From Mycolicibacterium rutilum (lineage in GTDB: Bacteria > Actinomycetota > Actinomycetes > Mycobacteriales > Mycobacteriaceae): 64,000 bases of DNA. Shown piece after piece: positions 10,780-19,656 of this stretch. Below the pieces are notes generated by a model, which had not been told where the DNA came from, ran no database searches, and was given only the letters and a program-made list of their open reading frames with translations. The translations under genes and the position numbers were made by a program. The DNA lies in contig NZ_LT629971.1 in assembly GCF_900108565.1 (NCBI RefSeq), forward strand, positions 3,100,001-3,164,000. The letters are read 5' to 3'. Every line of letters begins with the position of its first letter. Within the stretch, counting starts at the first letter, position 1.

Positions 10780-11229
10780 TCATTGGTAGGGGTCGGTGAT
10801 CTCGCGCAGGGCCAGCAGCGCCTCGCGTAGTTGCTCGAACCTGCGCGTGCCCAGATGCGCTCGCCACTCGTCCTCGAGCTTGGCGATCTCTTCGCCGGCG
10901 GCGCGGCACACCGCCATGCCCTTGTCGCTCAACGTGACCAGCCTGGCGCGCGCGTCGTTCGGGTCGGGTGAGCGCACGACATAGCCGCTGCGTTCGAGTT
11001 GATCGAGCAGCGCGCCGGCGGTCTGTTTGGTGACGCGCGCCTGCTCGGCGAGGTCGGTCAACCGCATCCCCGTCGAGTTCACGTTGCGCAGGTCCAGGCG
11101 CTGCATGAGCCTCGACTGTGCGAGCGTGATGTCGTCGGCACCCGCTGCCACCAACGCCTCCATCACGCGTGCCTCGGCGGCGCGATGACCGATGAACATC
11201 AACGTCGCGGTGCTCACCCAGTCGCTCAC
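10780..11229 (-). CDS. MarR-family transcriptional regulator
   Basis: A 149-residue winged-helix regulator. The recognition helix region is RLTDLAEQARVTKQTAGALLDQLERSGYV (residues 56-84) and the wing contains the family signature SPDPNDARARLVTLSDKG. N- and C-terminal helices would form the dimer. GTG start. It is divergent to the enzyme gene at 11295; the 65 bases between them carry a long palindrome (11239-11282) that is very likely its operator, so it probably represses both itself and that gene. Ligand unknown. Confidence 0.9.
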   Translation of the reverse strand: MSDWVSTATLMFIGHRAAEARVMEALVAAGADDITLAQSRLMQRLDLRNVNSTGMRLTDLAEQARVTKQTAGALLDQLERSGYVVRSPDPNDARARLVTLSDKGMAVCRAAGEEIAKLEDEWRAHLGTRRFEQLREALLALREITDPYQ

Positions 11230-11238
11230 CCCGTTAAC

Positions 11239-11282
11239 TTTAGTACGGTTCCCTGACTATGTTGTCAGGGAACCTGACTAAA
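11239..11282. promoter_or_regulatory. Palindromic operator between marR and its divergent gene
   Basis: GGTTCCCTGAC (11247-11257) and GTCAGGGAACC (11264-11274) are perfect 11-base arms with a 6-base spacer, and an outer pair TTTAG (11239-11243) / CTAAA (11278-11282) extends the symmetry. Its length and its place in the divergent gap fit a MarR dimer site or two overlapping ones. Confidence 0.8.
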
Positions 11283-11294
11283 TAAGGGGCGGCG

Positions 11295-11903
11295 ATGGAC
11301 TCCGACACCGTGTGGCGACACATCGACGAGCAGCGCGTGCACCTGGCCGACCTGCTGGACGCGCTCGAACCCGAGCAGTGGTCGACACCGTCGCTGTGCG
11401 AGGGGTGGACCGTGCGGGAGGTGGCCGCGCACATCACGCACTCCCAGTTGCCGAAGTCGACGATGGTCCTCGCCCTGGTCCGGTCCGGCTTCCGGTTCAA
11501 CGCCATGATTCATCGAGCCGCCTTGCAGGACAAGCGATCACCGCGCGAACTCATCGCCGCGCTGCGCGCTATGCCCGGCTCACGGAAACGTCCGCCGGGC
11601 ACCAGTGAACTCGATCCGCTACTCGACGTGCTCGTGCATACCCAGGACATCGCGGTGCCCCTGGGAATCGACCGGCCCATGCCGGTGGACGCGGCCGTCG
11701 CCGCCGCAGGACGCGTGTGGAACAGCGGGTTTCCGTTCAACGCGCAACGACGCCTGCGCGGGGTGCAACTCGCGGCAACAGACGCCGACTTCCGCGTCGG
11801 TCAGGGCCGCCTCGTCGAGGCGCCGATCCGCGAGATCCTCATGGCGCTCACCGACCGTCCCACGGCGATTTCGGGGCGCATCCAGTCGCTCAGCGATCGG
11901 TAG
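11295..11903 (+). CDS. Maleylpyruvate isomerase-type (mycothiol-dependent/DinB-fold) protein
   Basis: The 202-residue protein begins with the typical N-terminal helix bundle of the actinobacterial maleylpyruvate isomerase family: an aromatic- and acid-rich first helix (WRHIDEQRVHLADLLDALEPEQW), then TPSLCEGWTVREVAAHITHS. The metal ligands of the DinB fold appear as His46 (in AAHI) and the His/Asp pair in LVHTQDIAVPLG near residues 117-121. Members use mycothiol as cofactor for isomerisation or thiol transfer, often in detoxification. The pairing with a divergent MarR regulator suggests induction by a toxic or thiol-reactive compound. Exact reaction unknown. It converges on the TetR gene with an 10-base gap covered by a hairpin. 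Confidence 0.8.
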   Translation: MDSDTVWRHIDEQRVHLADLLDALEPEQWSTPSLCEGWTVREVAAHITHSQLPKSTMVLALVRSGFRFNAMIHRAALQDKRSPRELIAALRAMPGSRKRPPGTSELDPLLDVLVHTQDIAVPLGIDRPMPVDAAVAAAGRVWNSGFPFNAQRRLRGVQLAATDADFRVGQGRLVEAPIREILMALTDRPTAISGRIQSLSDR

Positions 11904-11915
11904 CGCACCGAAATC
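11867..11915. terminator. Bidirectional terminator overlapping two convergent gene ends
   Basis: GATTTCGGGGCGC (11867-11879) pairs with GCGCACCGAAATC (11903-11915), 12 of 13 positions. The hairpin lies inside the last codons of the upstream gene and covers the stop codon of tetR on the other strand. Its right arm is part of a 14-mer also found at the rho terminator. Confidence 0.6.
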
Positions 11916-12519
11916 ACTCGGCGGGGTCGGCGCGCAGACCCGGCATCACGTAGCGGCGCAGATGCCGCAACACGGCGTCGGCGTCGCCGGGGTCGAGCGT
12001 GTCGCCAGGCACTGTCGCTATCGAGATCAGCACGCGGGCAAGCCATTCCGACGCCTCGTTGATGTCGGTGTCCGGGTGGATCTCGCCGTTCTCGCGCGCG
12101 GCGATCAGGTAGCGCGACCAGAAGTCGGCGAGGTCGGGCACCAGGCCCTGCACGCCGGCGCCGGCGCAGGCGGCGAACTCCTCGGGTTCTTCGATGCGCA
12201 GCTTCATCAGCAGGGCGCCCGGGTCGTCGTAGGCCGTGCGGCCGTGCAGGATGCCCGCCGTCAGTTGGCGGTCAAGTCCCTCGACGCGCTCGAGCATCGC
12301 GTGCGCCTCCGACCAGAAGGCGTTGTTGAGCCGCACGATCGCCGCGCCCAGCAGCGTCACCTTGTCCGGGAAATGCCGGTACAACCACCCGCGCGACACG
12401 CCGGCGACCTCGGCGACCTCCGAGACCGTCGTCGAGCGAATCCCCTTGGCGCGCAAGCAGACTTCCGCCGCGTCGATCAGGCGATCGCGGACGTTTCGGG
12501 TGGCCGTGCCGCTCGTCAC
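11914..12519 (-). CDS. TetR-family transcriptional regulator
   Basis: A 201-residue repressor of TetR type. The N-terminal DNA-binding domain contains STTVSEVAEVAGVSRGWLYRHFPDKVTLL (about residues 28-56), the usual helix-turn-helix followed by the conserved YRHFPDK. The C-terminal domain is a helical ligand pocket. It is divergent to an acyl-CoA synthetase; an 18-base palindrome lies between the two genes, so regulation of that gene, probably with an acyl-CoA or fatty acid as ligand, is a reasonable inference. The start codon (GTG) follows the conserved N-terminal arrangement TRNVRDRLIDAAEV. Confidence 0.9.
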   Translation of the reverse strand: MTSGTATRNVRDRLIDAAEVCLRAKGIRSTTVSEVAEVAGVSRGWLYRHFPDKVTLLGAAIVRLNNAFWSEAHAMLERVEGLDRQLTAGILHGRTAYDDPGALLMKLRIEEPEEFAACAGAGVQGLVPDLADFWSRYLIAARENGEIHPDTDINEASEWLARVLISIATVPGDTLDPGDADAVLRHLRRYVMPGLRADPAE

Positions 12520-12567
12520 CAGTGGGCTCCTCGGTTAGTCTCGCCCAAAGTGGGCCGATCGCAGCAT

Positions 12568-12585
12568 TGTGTCATGGTAGACACA
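12568..12585. promoter_or_regulatory. Operator TGTGTC-N6-GACACA
   Basis: A perfect 6+6 inverted repeat (TGTGTCATGGTAGACACA) sits between the divergent tetR and acyl-CoA synthetase genes, 32 bases before the ATG of the latter. A second small palindrome ATCTCGAGAT follows at once (12585-12594). It is the expected kind of site for the neighbouring TetR protein. Confidence 0.7.
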
Positions 12586-12617
12586 TCTCGAGATCTGTTC
12601 ACTGTCGAGAGGTAGCT

Positions 12618-14192
12618 ATGGCGGACACGCTCCAGCAGTTGCTCGGCGAGCGCGCCGACGACGACTCGATCGCCGTGAAGTACGGCGATCGCACCTGGTC
12701 GTACCGCGAATACGTGGCCGACGCCCGAGCGCAGGCGGCCGCTCTCATCGCGGCCGCCGATCCGGACCGGCCGCTGCATGTCGGGGTCCTGCTGGGCAAC
12801 ACCCCCGACATGCTCGGCGCGCTCGCGGCGGCGGCGCTCGGCGGCTACGTCCTCTGCGGGATCAACACCACCCGACGCGGCGAGGCGCTGGCGCGCGACA
12901 TCCTCAAGGTGGACTGTCAGTTCCTGATCACCGACGCCGAGCACCGCCCGCTGCTCGACGGACTCGAGCTGCCGGGCGTGACGGTGTTCGACACCTCCGA
13001 GCCCGCGTGGACCCAACTCCTCGCCGGCGCACCCGCGTTCGCACCACACCGGACGGTCGGCGTCGACGACACGTTCATGATGATCTTCACCTCGGGCACG
13101 AGCGGTGACCCGAAAGCCGTGCAGGTCGCCAACCTCATGCCGCTGTTCGCCGGCAATGCGCTCGCCGAACGGTTCGAGCTGACCAGCCAGGACACCTGCT
13201 ACCTGTCGATGCCGATGTTCCACTCGAACGCCGTGGTCGGCGGATGGGCGCCCGCGCTCGTCGCCGGGGCCGCGATGGTCCCGGCGAAGTTCTCGGCGTC
13301 GCGTTTCCTGTCCGACATCCGCCGCTACGGCGTGACCTACATGAACTACGTCGGCAAACCGCTGGCCTACGTGCTCGCGACACCCGAACAGCCCGACGAC
13401 CGGGACAACCCGTTGCGCGTCGCGTTCGGCAACGAGGCCACCGATCGCGACATCGAGGAGTTCGCACGGCGGTTCGACGTCGTCGTCGACGACGGCTTCG
13501 GCTCCACCGAGAACGCGGTCATCATCACCCGCACCCCCGACACCCCGAAAGGCTCTATCGGACAGGGGTTTCCGGGCGTGGCGATCTACAACAGCGAGAC
13601 CGTGACCGAATGTCCGGTCGCCGAGTTTGACGGAAACGGCGCGCTGCTCAACGCCGACGTCGCGGTGGGGGAGCTGGTCAACACCGACGGCAGCGGCCTG
13701 TTCCGCGGGTACTACAACGACAGCGACGCCACCGACGAGCGCATGCGGCACGGCATGTACTGGTCGGGCGATCTGGCCTACCGCGACGCCGACGGCTTCA
13801 TCTACCTGGCGGGGCGTACCGCCGACTGGATGCGTGTCGACGGCGAGAACCTCGCGACCGCTCCCATCGAGCGGATCCTGCTGCGACTACCGGCGATCAA
13901 CCGCGTCGCGGTGTACCCGGTGCCCGACGAACTGGTCGGCGACCAGGTGATGGCCGCCGCCGTGCTGCGAGACGACGCCGAACTCGACACCGAGACGTTC
14001 GAGGAGTTTCTGGCCGCCCAGCGCGATCTGTCGCCGAAGGCCTGGCCGCGCTACGTCTGGCTCGCCGACGATCTGCCCAGCACCGCAACCAACAAAGTCC
14101 TCAAGCGCGAGCTGGTCGACCTCGGCACCCGCCCCGACGGCAGGAAACTCTGGCGTCGCGATGGCAGCAAATACCTTCAGGTCGTCGATTAG
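12618..14192 (+). CDS. Fatty acyl-CoA synthetase (FadD1/FadD17 type)
   Basis: ATP-dependent acyl-CoA ligase of the adenylate-forming superfamily, 524 residues. The AMP-binding P-loop IFTSGTSGDPKAV lies near residue 157, the GFGSTE motif near 295 and the YWSGDLAYRDADGFIYLAGRTADWMRVDGEN hinge block near 380-410, with the C-terminal catalytic lysine in NKVLKREL. It adenylates a fatty or similar carboxylic acid and passes it to CoA; chain length is not predictable. The ATG at 12618 is chosen over an upstream frame start at 12522 because GAGAGG stands 6 bases before it and family N-termini begin MADTLQQLL. Divergent TetR gene and operator upstream suggest acyl-responsive control. Confidence 0.92.
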   Translation: MADTLQQLLGERADDDSIAVKYGDRTWSYREYVADARAQAAALIAAADPDRPLHVGVLLGNTPDMLGALAAAALGGYVLCGINTTRRGEALARDILKVDCQFLITDAEHRPLLDGLELPGVTVFDTSEPAWTQLLAGAPAFAPHRTVGVDDTFMMIFTSGTSGDPKAVQVANLMPLFAGNALAERFELTSQDTCYLSMPMFHSNAVVGGWAPALVAGAAMVPAKFSASRFLSDIRRYGVTYMNYVGKPLAYVLATPEQPDDRDNPLRVAFGNEATDRDIEEFARRFDVVVDDGFGSTENAVIITRTPDTPKGSIGQGFPGVAIYNSETVTECPVAEFDGNGALLNADVAVGELVNTDGSGLFRGYYNDSDATDERMRHGMYWSGDLAYRDADGFIYLAGRTADWMRVDGENLATAPIERILLRLPAINRVAVYPVPDELVGDQVMAAAVLRDDAELDTETFEEFLAAQRDLSPKAWPRYVWLADDLPSTATNKVLKRELVDLGTRPDGRKLWRRDGSKYLQVVD

Positions 14193-14205
14193 CGCTATGT
14201 AGGAT
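14176..14205 (+). promoter_or_regulatory. Promoter of the proline-rich protein gene (leaderless)
   Basis: TTCAGG (14176-14181), an 18-base spacer and TAGGAT (14200-14205) precede the ATG at 14213 by 7 bases. Transcription would start at the ATG. The promoter overlaps the end of the acyl-CoA synthetase gene. Confidence 0.45.
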
Positions 14206-14212
14206 CGCTCCT

Positions 14213-14734
14213 ATGCGCAAGGGGGGAGCACACCGCAGGCGCACGAAGGGCAAGCAAACATTCGTCTGGTCAGCGGTGATCGCGGTAGCAACGGCTACCG
14301 CGACCGTGGCGATCGTGCTGCTGCTGGTGCGCACCGACCCCGTTCAGCCCACGAACGCGCCCGTCACGCCGACTCCCGCCTCGACGGCGACCACCTCGAC
14401 GACGCCGACGACCCCGACCACCCCGCCTGCGCCTGAGCCGCCACCCGTCGAGGCCCCGCCCGTCACACCCCCGTCGGCCGAGCCGCCACCCGCCGCGCCC
14501 CCGGTCGTCGAGGCGCCGGCCCCTGCGCCCGTCGTGCAGGCGCCCCCAACACCCTCGGCACCTGCGCCGTCGGTGACCACCGCGCCCGACCGCACACTGA
14601 CCGAGCTGCCGCCGCCGACGACCAGGGCGCCGATCAGCGTTGCACCCGAAACCCGGGCGCCCTTCCCCAACCAAACGCCCCAGACCGGCGACCGCGAGCG
14701 TGGCGGTCTCTTGGGCGGCGGCGGCCTGCTCTGA
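14213..14734 (+). CDS. Membrane-anchored or exported proline/threonine-rich protein
   Basis: The 173-residue protein starts with a basic segment (MRKGGAHRRRTKGK) and one hydrophobic helix (about residues 20-41), then runs to the end as low-complexity Pro, Thr, Ala and Val with no recognisable fold. This is the design of small single-pass or signal-anchored cell-wall-spanning proteins of mycobacteria. It ends with an arginine/glycine-rich tail RERGGLLGGGGLL. No enzyme motif is seen and the function is unknown. It lies between the acyl-CoA synthetase and rpmE and is followed by a hairpin terminator. Confidence 0.75.
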   Translation: MRKGGAHRRRTKGKQTFVWSAVIAVATATATVAIVLLLVRTDPVQPTNAPVTPTPASTATTSTTPTTPTTPPAPEPPPVEAPPVTPPSAEPPPAAPPVVEAPAPAPVVQAPPTPSAPAPSVTTAPDRTLTELPPPTTRAPISVAPETRAPFPNQTPQTGDRERGGLLGGGGLL

Positions 14735-14768
14735 GCGCACGCCCGAAGGAATACGGGCCTATGCGCTC
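14733..14768 (+). terminator. Hairpin terminator after the proline-rich gene
   Basis: GAGCGCA (14733-14739) pairs with TGCGCTC (14762-14768), and inside it GCCCG pairs with CGGGC (14754-14758), with an 8-base loop. The stem begins within the stop codon region. There is no T-run, as is usual in mycobacteria. Confidence 0.65.
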
Positions 14769-14772
14769 GCGT

Positions 14773-14802
14773 TTAGGACACTGGCGGTTGAGCTGGCATA
14801 AT
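14773..14802 (+). promoter_or_regulatory. Candidate rpmE promoter
   Basis: TTAGGA (14773-14778), 18 bases, CATAAT (14797-14802). It would give an untranslated leader of about 75 bases before rpmE. Confidence 0.4.
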
Positions 14803-14885
14803 GGACCGCCGACCCTCGGTTCCGGTTCACGCCCGTCACCTCCATGCCGGAGGGGCGACCCGGGGCCACGATCGAAGAGGAAACC

Positions 14886-15119
14886 ATGAAAACGGGTATT
14901 CACCCTGACTACGTCGAGACGACCGTGCACTGCGGCTGCGGCAACACCTTCACCACGCGCAGCACCAAGCAGAGTGGACAGATCCACGTCGAGGTCTGCT
15001 CGCAGTGCCATCCCTTCTACACCGGCAAGCAGAAGATCCTCGACAGCGGCGGCCGCGTCGCCCGCTTCGAGAAGCGCTACGGCAAGCGCAAGGCCGGCGA
15101 CAAGCCTGCCGACAAGTAG
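14886..15119 (+). CDS. rpmE: 50S ribosomal protein L31, zinc-binding form
   Basis: The 77-residue L31 carries four cysteines in two pairs (Cys16/Cys18 and Cys37/Cys40), so it is the zinc-containing type rather than the zinc-independent paralogue made under zinc starvation. The [23 protein letters not shown] core is typical and the C-terminus is lysine-rich. ATG at 14886 is preferred to one at 14844 because GAAGAGGA stands just before it and the family begins MKxxIHPxY. The position in front of prfA is the mycobacterial order. Confidence 0.97.
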   Translation: MKTGIHPDYVETTVHCGCGNTFTTRSTKQSGQIHVEVCSQCHPFYTGKQKILDSGGRVARFEKRYGKRKAGDKPADK

Positions 15120-15206
15120 CTTCCTCACCGGCGCCCGTTCTGCCGCATCCGCGGCCAGGCCGGGCGTCGGTTTGCGTTCGTAGGAAGTTCATCAGAGGAG
15201 GTCGAC

Positions 15207-16270
<1,064 letters not shown>

Positions 16271-16274
<4 letters not shown>

Positions 16275-17107
16275 CCCGACTGAGCCAGTTCATCGACGCT
16301 GCGGCGGCGGCGCTGGCCGAAGCGGGTGTGCCTGCACCGCGCGTCGATGCCGAACTGCTGGCCGCCCACGTCGCAGGCGCCGAGCGCGGACGGCTGGCGC
16401 TGATCGACGCCGACACCGACTTCCCCGACCGCTACGACGATCTGATCGCCCGGCGCGCTCAGCGAATTCCGTTGCAGCATTTGATCGGTAGCGCGCCGTT
16501 CGGTCCCGTCGAGGTGCGGGTCGGCCCCGGAGTGTTCACGCCGCGCCCCGAGACCGAGGCGCTGCTGGAGTGGGCGATGGCCCGGTCGCTGCCCGAGCGT
16601 CCGGTGATCGTCGACCTGTGCACCGGCAGCGGCGCGCTCGCGCTCGCGTTGACCCGCCACTTTCCGACCGCCCGGGTGATCGCGGTCGACGACTCGCCGA
16701 CGGCCCTCGACTACGCGCGCCGCAACCTCGCCGACACCGCCGTCGAACTCGTCGCGGCCGACGTCACCGTCGCCGGCTTGCTGCCCGAACTCGACGGCGC
16801 CGTCGACCTCGTCGTCGCCAACCCGCCCTACATTCCCGACGGCGCACGCCTGGAACCCGAAGTCGCCGATCATGATCCGGCCCACGCTCTGTTCGGCGGA
16901 CCCGACGGGATGCAGGTCATCGACGCGATCACCGTGCTCGCGGCTCGGTGGCTGGTCGACGGTGGCCACTGCGCCATCGAGCACGACGACACCACCTCGC
17001 GGCGCACCGTCGAGTCGTTCGCGCGCACAAAGGCATTCGATGACATCACCGCGAGGTGCGACTTCGCCGGCCGCCCGCGGTTCGTGACGGCACGGAGGAC
17101 GACGTGA
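16271..17107 (+). CDS. prmC: Release factor glutamine N5-methyltransferase
   Basis: Transfers a methyl group from S-adenosylmethionine to the GGQ glutamine of release factors. The 278 residues comprise an N-terminal helical domain for factor binding and a Rossmann methyltransferase domain with the SAM motif [14 protein letters not shown] (near residue 115) and the catalytic NPPY at residues 184-187. It overlaps prfA upstream and tsaC downstream by 4 bases each. Confidence 0.97.
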
Positions 17108-17757
17108 CCAACCTGTACGACTGTTCCGACGCCGATCAGCGGGCCGCCGGTATCGCCGCGGCGACGAGCGCGCTCAAGGGCGGCCGTCTCGTCGTGCTGC
17201 CCACCGACACCGTGTACGGAATCGGCGCCGACGCGTTCGACAGCGACGCCGTCGCGGCGCTGCTGGCCGCCAAGGGCCGCGGCCGCGACATGCCGGTCCC
17301 GGTGCTGGTCGGGTCGTGGCACACGATCGAAGGACTCGTCTACAACGTCCCGCAGACGGCGCGCGAGCTCATCCGCGCGTTCTGGCCCGGCGCGCTGAGC
17401 CTGGTGGTGCGTCAGGCGCCGTCGCTGCAGTGGGACCTCGGCGACGCCCACAGCACGGTGATGCTGCGCATGCCGCTGCACCCGGTGGCCATCGAGCTGC
17501 TGCGCGAGGTCGGCCCGATGGCGGTCTCGAGCGCCAACATCTCCGGTCGGCCCGCCGCGGTCACCGCCGCCGACGCCCGCGAGCAACTCGGTGACATGGT
17601 CGAGGTGTACCTCGACGCCGGGCCCTCGCAGCAACAGGCGGCGTCGACCATCGTCGACCTGACCGGCGCGCATCCGCGTGTGCTGCGGCAGGGGCCGATC
17701 AGCGCGGAGGCGATCGCCGAGGTGCTCGGCGTCGAACCCGAGTCTTTGACGAGCTGA
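17104..17757 (+). CDS. L-threonylcarbamoyladenylate synthase (Sua5/YrdC family)
   Basis: Makes threonylcarbamoyl-AMP from threonine, bicarbonate and ATP, the first step of the t6A37 modification in tRNAs reading ANN codons. The 217-residue protein consists of one YrdC domain with LPTDTVYGIG near residue 37, KGRGRDMPVPVLV, and the SSANISGRPA segment. The GTG at 17104 overlaps the prmC stop (GTGA) and removes a frame extension to 17056. The protein corresponds to Rv1301. The rpmE-prfA-prmC-tsaC group is a translation-fidelity operon. Confidence 0.95.
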   Translation: MTNLYDCSDADQRAAGIAAATSALKGGRLVVLPTDTVYGIGADAFDSDAVAALLAAKGRGRDMPVPVLVGSWHTIEGLVYNVPQTARELIRAFWPGALSLVVRQAPSLQWDLGDAHSTVMLRMPLHPVAIELLREVGPMAVSSANISGRPAAVTAADAREQLGDMVEVYLDAGPSQQQAASTIVDLTGAHPRVLRQGPISAEAIAEVLGVEPESLTS

Positions 17758-17759
17758 CG

Positions 17760-18977
17760 TTGAGCGTCGTGCAGTACGGTGCACCGGTGGTCACCGCGGC
17801 CGACACCCTGCTCGCGCTCAACGATCGCGGCGCGGGCGTTCCCATCCGCGAACTCGCACTCGTCGGCCTGGCCTCGGCGATCATCACCTACTTCGCGACC
17901 GGCTGGGTGCGGGTGCTGGCCCGCCGACTCGGTGCGGTCGCGGTCCCGCGCGACCGCGACGTGCACTCCCAACCCATTCCGCGCATGGGCGGGCTCGCGA
18001 TGTATATCGGCGTCGCGGTCGGCGTGCTGCTGGCCTCCCAACTACCCGCGCTGACACGTGGGTTCGTCTACTCGACCGGCATGCCCGCGGTGGTGGTCGC
18101 CGGCGGCCTGATCATGGCTGTCGGGCTGATCGACGACCGCTGGGGGCTGGACTCGCTGACCAAGTTCGCCGGCCAGATCACCGCCGCCAGCGTGCTCGTC
18201 ACGATGGGCGTGGCGTGGAGCGTGCTCTACATCCCGATCGGCGGTGTCGGCACCATCGTGCTCGACCAGGTGTCGTCGATCCTGCTGACCCTGGCGCTGA
18301 CGGTGTCGATCGTCAACGCGATGAACTTCATCGACGGCCTCGACGGCCTCGCCGCCGGACTCGGTCTGATCACCGCGTCGGCGATCTGCATCTTCTCGGT
18401 CGGGTTGCTGCGCGACCACGGCGGCGATGTGCTGTTCTATCCGCCCGCGGTGATCTCGGTGGTGCTGGCCGGAGTCTGCCTGGGATTCCTGCCGCACAAC
18501 TTCCATCCCGCCAAGATCTTCATGGGCGACTCCGGCTCGATGCTGATCGGGCTGATGCTGGCCGCCGCCTCGACCACCGCGGCGGGCCCGATCTCGCAGA
18601 CCGCCTACGGGGTGCGCGACGTGTTCGCGTTGCTGTCGCCGTTCCTGCTCGTGGTGGCCGTGATGTTCGTGCCCGCGCTCGACACGCTGCTGGCGATCAT
18701 CCGGCGCACCCGCGCCGGCGTGCATTTCACGACCCCGGACAAGATGCACCTACACCACCGGCTACTGCAGATCGGGCATTCGCACCGGCGGGTGGTGCTG
18801 CTGATCTACCTCTGGGTGAGCATCGTCTGCTTCGGTGCGGCCAGCACGATCTTCTTCGACCCGCGCTACAGCGGGGCCGTCATGCTGGCCGCCATCGTGG
18901 TCGCCGTCGTCGTGACCTTGATTCCGTTGTTGCGCCGTCGAAACGGTCAGATCGAGGAAATGTACGACAAAAAGTAG
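17760..18977 (+). CDS. wecA: Decaprenyl-phosphate GlcNAc-1-phosphate transferase (WecA/Rfe)
   Basis: Integral membrane enzyme that transfers GlcNAc-1-phosphate from UDP-GlcNAc to decaprenyl phosphate, starting the linker unit that joins arabinogalactan to peptidoglycan. About eleven membrane spans over 405 residues carry the family motifs LIDDRWGLD, VNAMNFIDGLDGLAAG, the GDSGSML segment and a C-terminal HLHHRLLQIGHSHRR. The gene follows tsaC by 2 bases. The TTG at 17760 is the longest start; a GTG at 17769 gives MQYGAPV, which matches the M. tuberculosis N-terminus and may be the true start. It is the target class of caprazamycin-type nucleosides. Confidence 0.96.
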   Translation: MSVVQYGAPVVTAADTLLALNDRGAGVPIRELALVGLASAIITYFATGWVRVLARRLGAVAVPRDRDVHSQPIPRMGGLAMYIGVAVGVLLASQLPALTRGFVYSTGMPAVVVAGGLIMAVGLIDDRWGLDSLTKFAGQITAASVLVTMGVAWSVLYIPIGGVGTIVLDQVSSILLTLALTVSIVNAMNFIDGLDGLAAGLGLITASAICIFSVGLLRDHGGDVLFYPPAVISVVLAGVCLGFLPHNFHPAKIFMGDSGSMLIGLMLAAASTTAAGPISQTAYGVRDVFALLSPFLLVVAVMFVPALDTLLAIIRRTRAGVHFTTPDKMHLHHRLLQIGHSHRRVVLLIYLWVSIVCFGAASTIFFDPRYSGAVMLAAIVVAVVVTLIPLLRRRNGQIEEMYDKK

Positions 18978-19008
18978 TAGACCCTCTTTTGTGCCTCCCA
19001 CCATGTGT

Positions 19009-19014
19009 TAAGGT
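19009..19014 (+). promoter_or_regulatory. Candidate -10 box of the atp operon
   Basis: TAAGGT in the 235-base gap between wecA and atpI resembles a mycobacterial -10 box; no good -35 is found. It would give a leader of about 190 bases that contains the short ORF at 19114-19203 and small hairpins (for example TCGGT-AGAAG-ACCGA near 19062-19076). Confidence 0.35.
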
Positions 19015-19113
19015 TCAGTCAGAACCCGAAAAAACCTCGCGGGTTGCCGGCCCCCGGGCCGTCGGTAGAAGACCGATAGGCACGGAACAACGACCGACAA
19101 AGGGAGCTGCCCC

Positions 19114-19203
19114 GTGGGTGATTCCAGCGAGCCGATCGCCCTCCGATACGCTTTTGGGCGCACGCACGCAAACCATCGGGCAACTCTCGTGACCGCGGAT
19201 TGA
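19114..19203 (+). CDS. Candidate leader peptide of the atp operon, 29 aa
   Basis: A GTG start with GGGAG 7 bases before it opens a 29-codon frame (MGDSSEPIALRYAFGR and then a His/Arg/Ala-rich end) that stops with TGA at 19201-19203. The stop lies 9 bases before the GTG of atpI, and the atpI ribosome binding site (GAGGTGAAG) overlaps it. The arrangement suggests translational coupling. The frame is the same as that of atpI, so one stop codon separates the two; the atpI start MTTPAQDAP is conserved in M. tuberculosis, so a fused longer AtpI is unlikely. Confidence 0.45.
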   Translation: MGDSSEPIALRYAFGRTHANHRATLVTAD

Positions 19204-19212
19204 GGTGAAGTA

Positions 19213-19656
19213 GTGACGACGCCAGCGCAAGACGCGCCGTTGGTGTTCCCGTCCGTTGCCTTCCGGCCGCTGCGCCTGCTCGTGATCTGCGTGGTGTTCG
19301 CCGGACTGGTGACCGGAGTGGCCGCCGTACTGGGCTATCCGATGGTCGGGGTGTTCTTCGGCGTCGGACTCGGATTGGGTTTGCTCAACGCCGTTCTGGT
19401 GCAGCGCTCGGTCGACTCGATCACCGCCGAGGCGCACCCGCTCAAACGCAAGATGGCACTGAACTCGGCAACCCGGCTGCTCGTCATGACGGTCATCGGG
19501 TTGACCATCGCGTTCATCTTCCGGCCCCAGGGCCTCGGTGTGGTGTTCGGGATGGCCCTGTTCCAGGTACTCCTGGTGCTGTCGACGGCACTGCCGGTGA
19601 TGAAGAAGCTCAAGGCCGGCGATAACGGACTCGAAGGAGAGGCCCCGCAGCAATGA
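19213..19656 (+). CDS. atpI: ATP synthase protein I-like membrane protein
   Basis: A 147-residue protein with four hydrophobic segments (about residues 20-38, 41-60, 85-103 and 108-128), homologous by position and N-terminus ([19 protein letters not shown]) to Rv1303. AtpI-type proteins help assemble the c ring or move cations in other bacteria; the exact role in mycobacteria is not shown by the sequence. A charged tail ends the protein. It overlaps atpB by 4 bases (ATGA) and is the first structural gene of the operon. Confidence 0.85.
   Translation: MTTPAQDAPLVFPSVAFRPLRLLVICVVFAGLVTGVAAVLGYPMVGVFFGVGLGLGLLNAVLVQRSVDSITAEAHPLKRKMALNSATRLLVMTVIGLTIAFIFRPQGLGVVFGMALFQVLLVLSTALPVMKKLKAGDNGLEGEAPQQ

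Noticed and set aside
8654..10909. 751-residue minus-strand frame opposite rho
   Set aside because: Antisense shadow of rho with no recognisable domain; it also runs through the rho terminator.
18978..19080. wecA terminator at the GGCCCCCGGGCC palindrome
   Set aside because: The stem would have almost no loop and no T-tract; it may equally be part of the atp leader, so no terminator is called.
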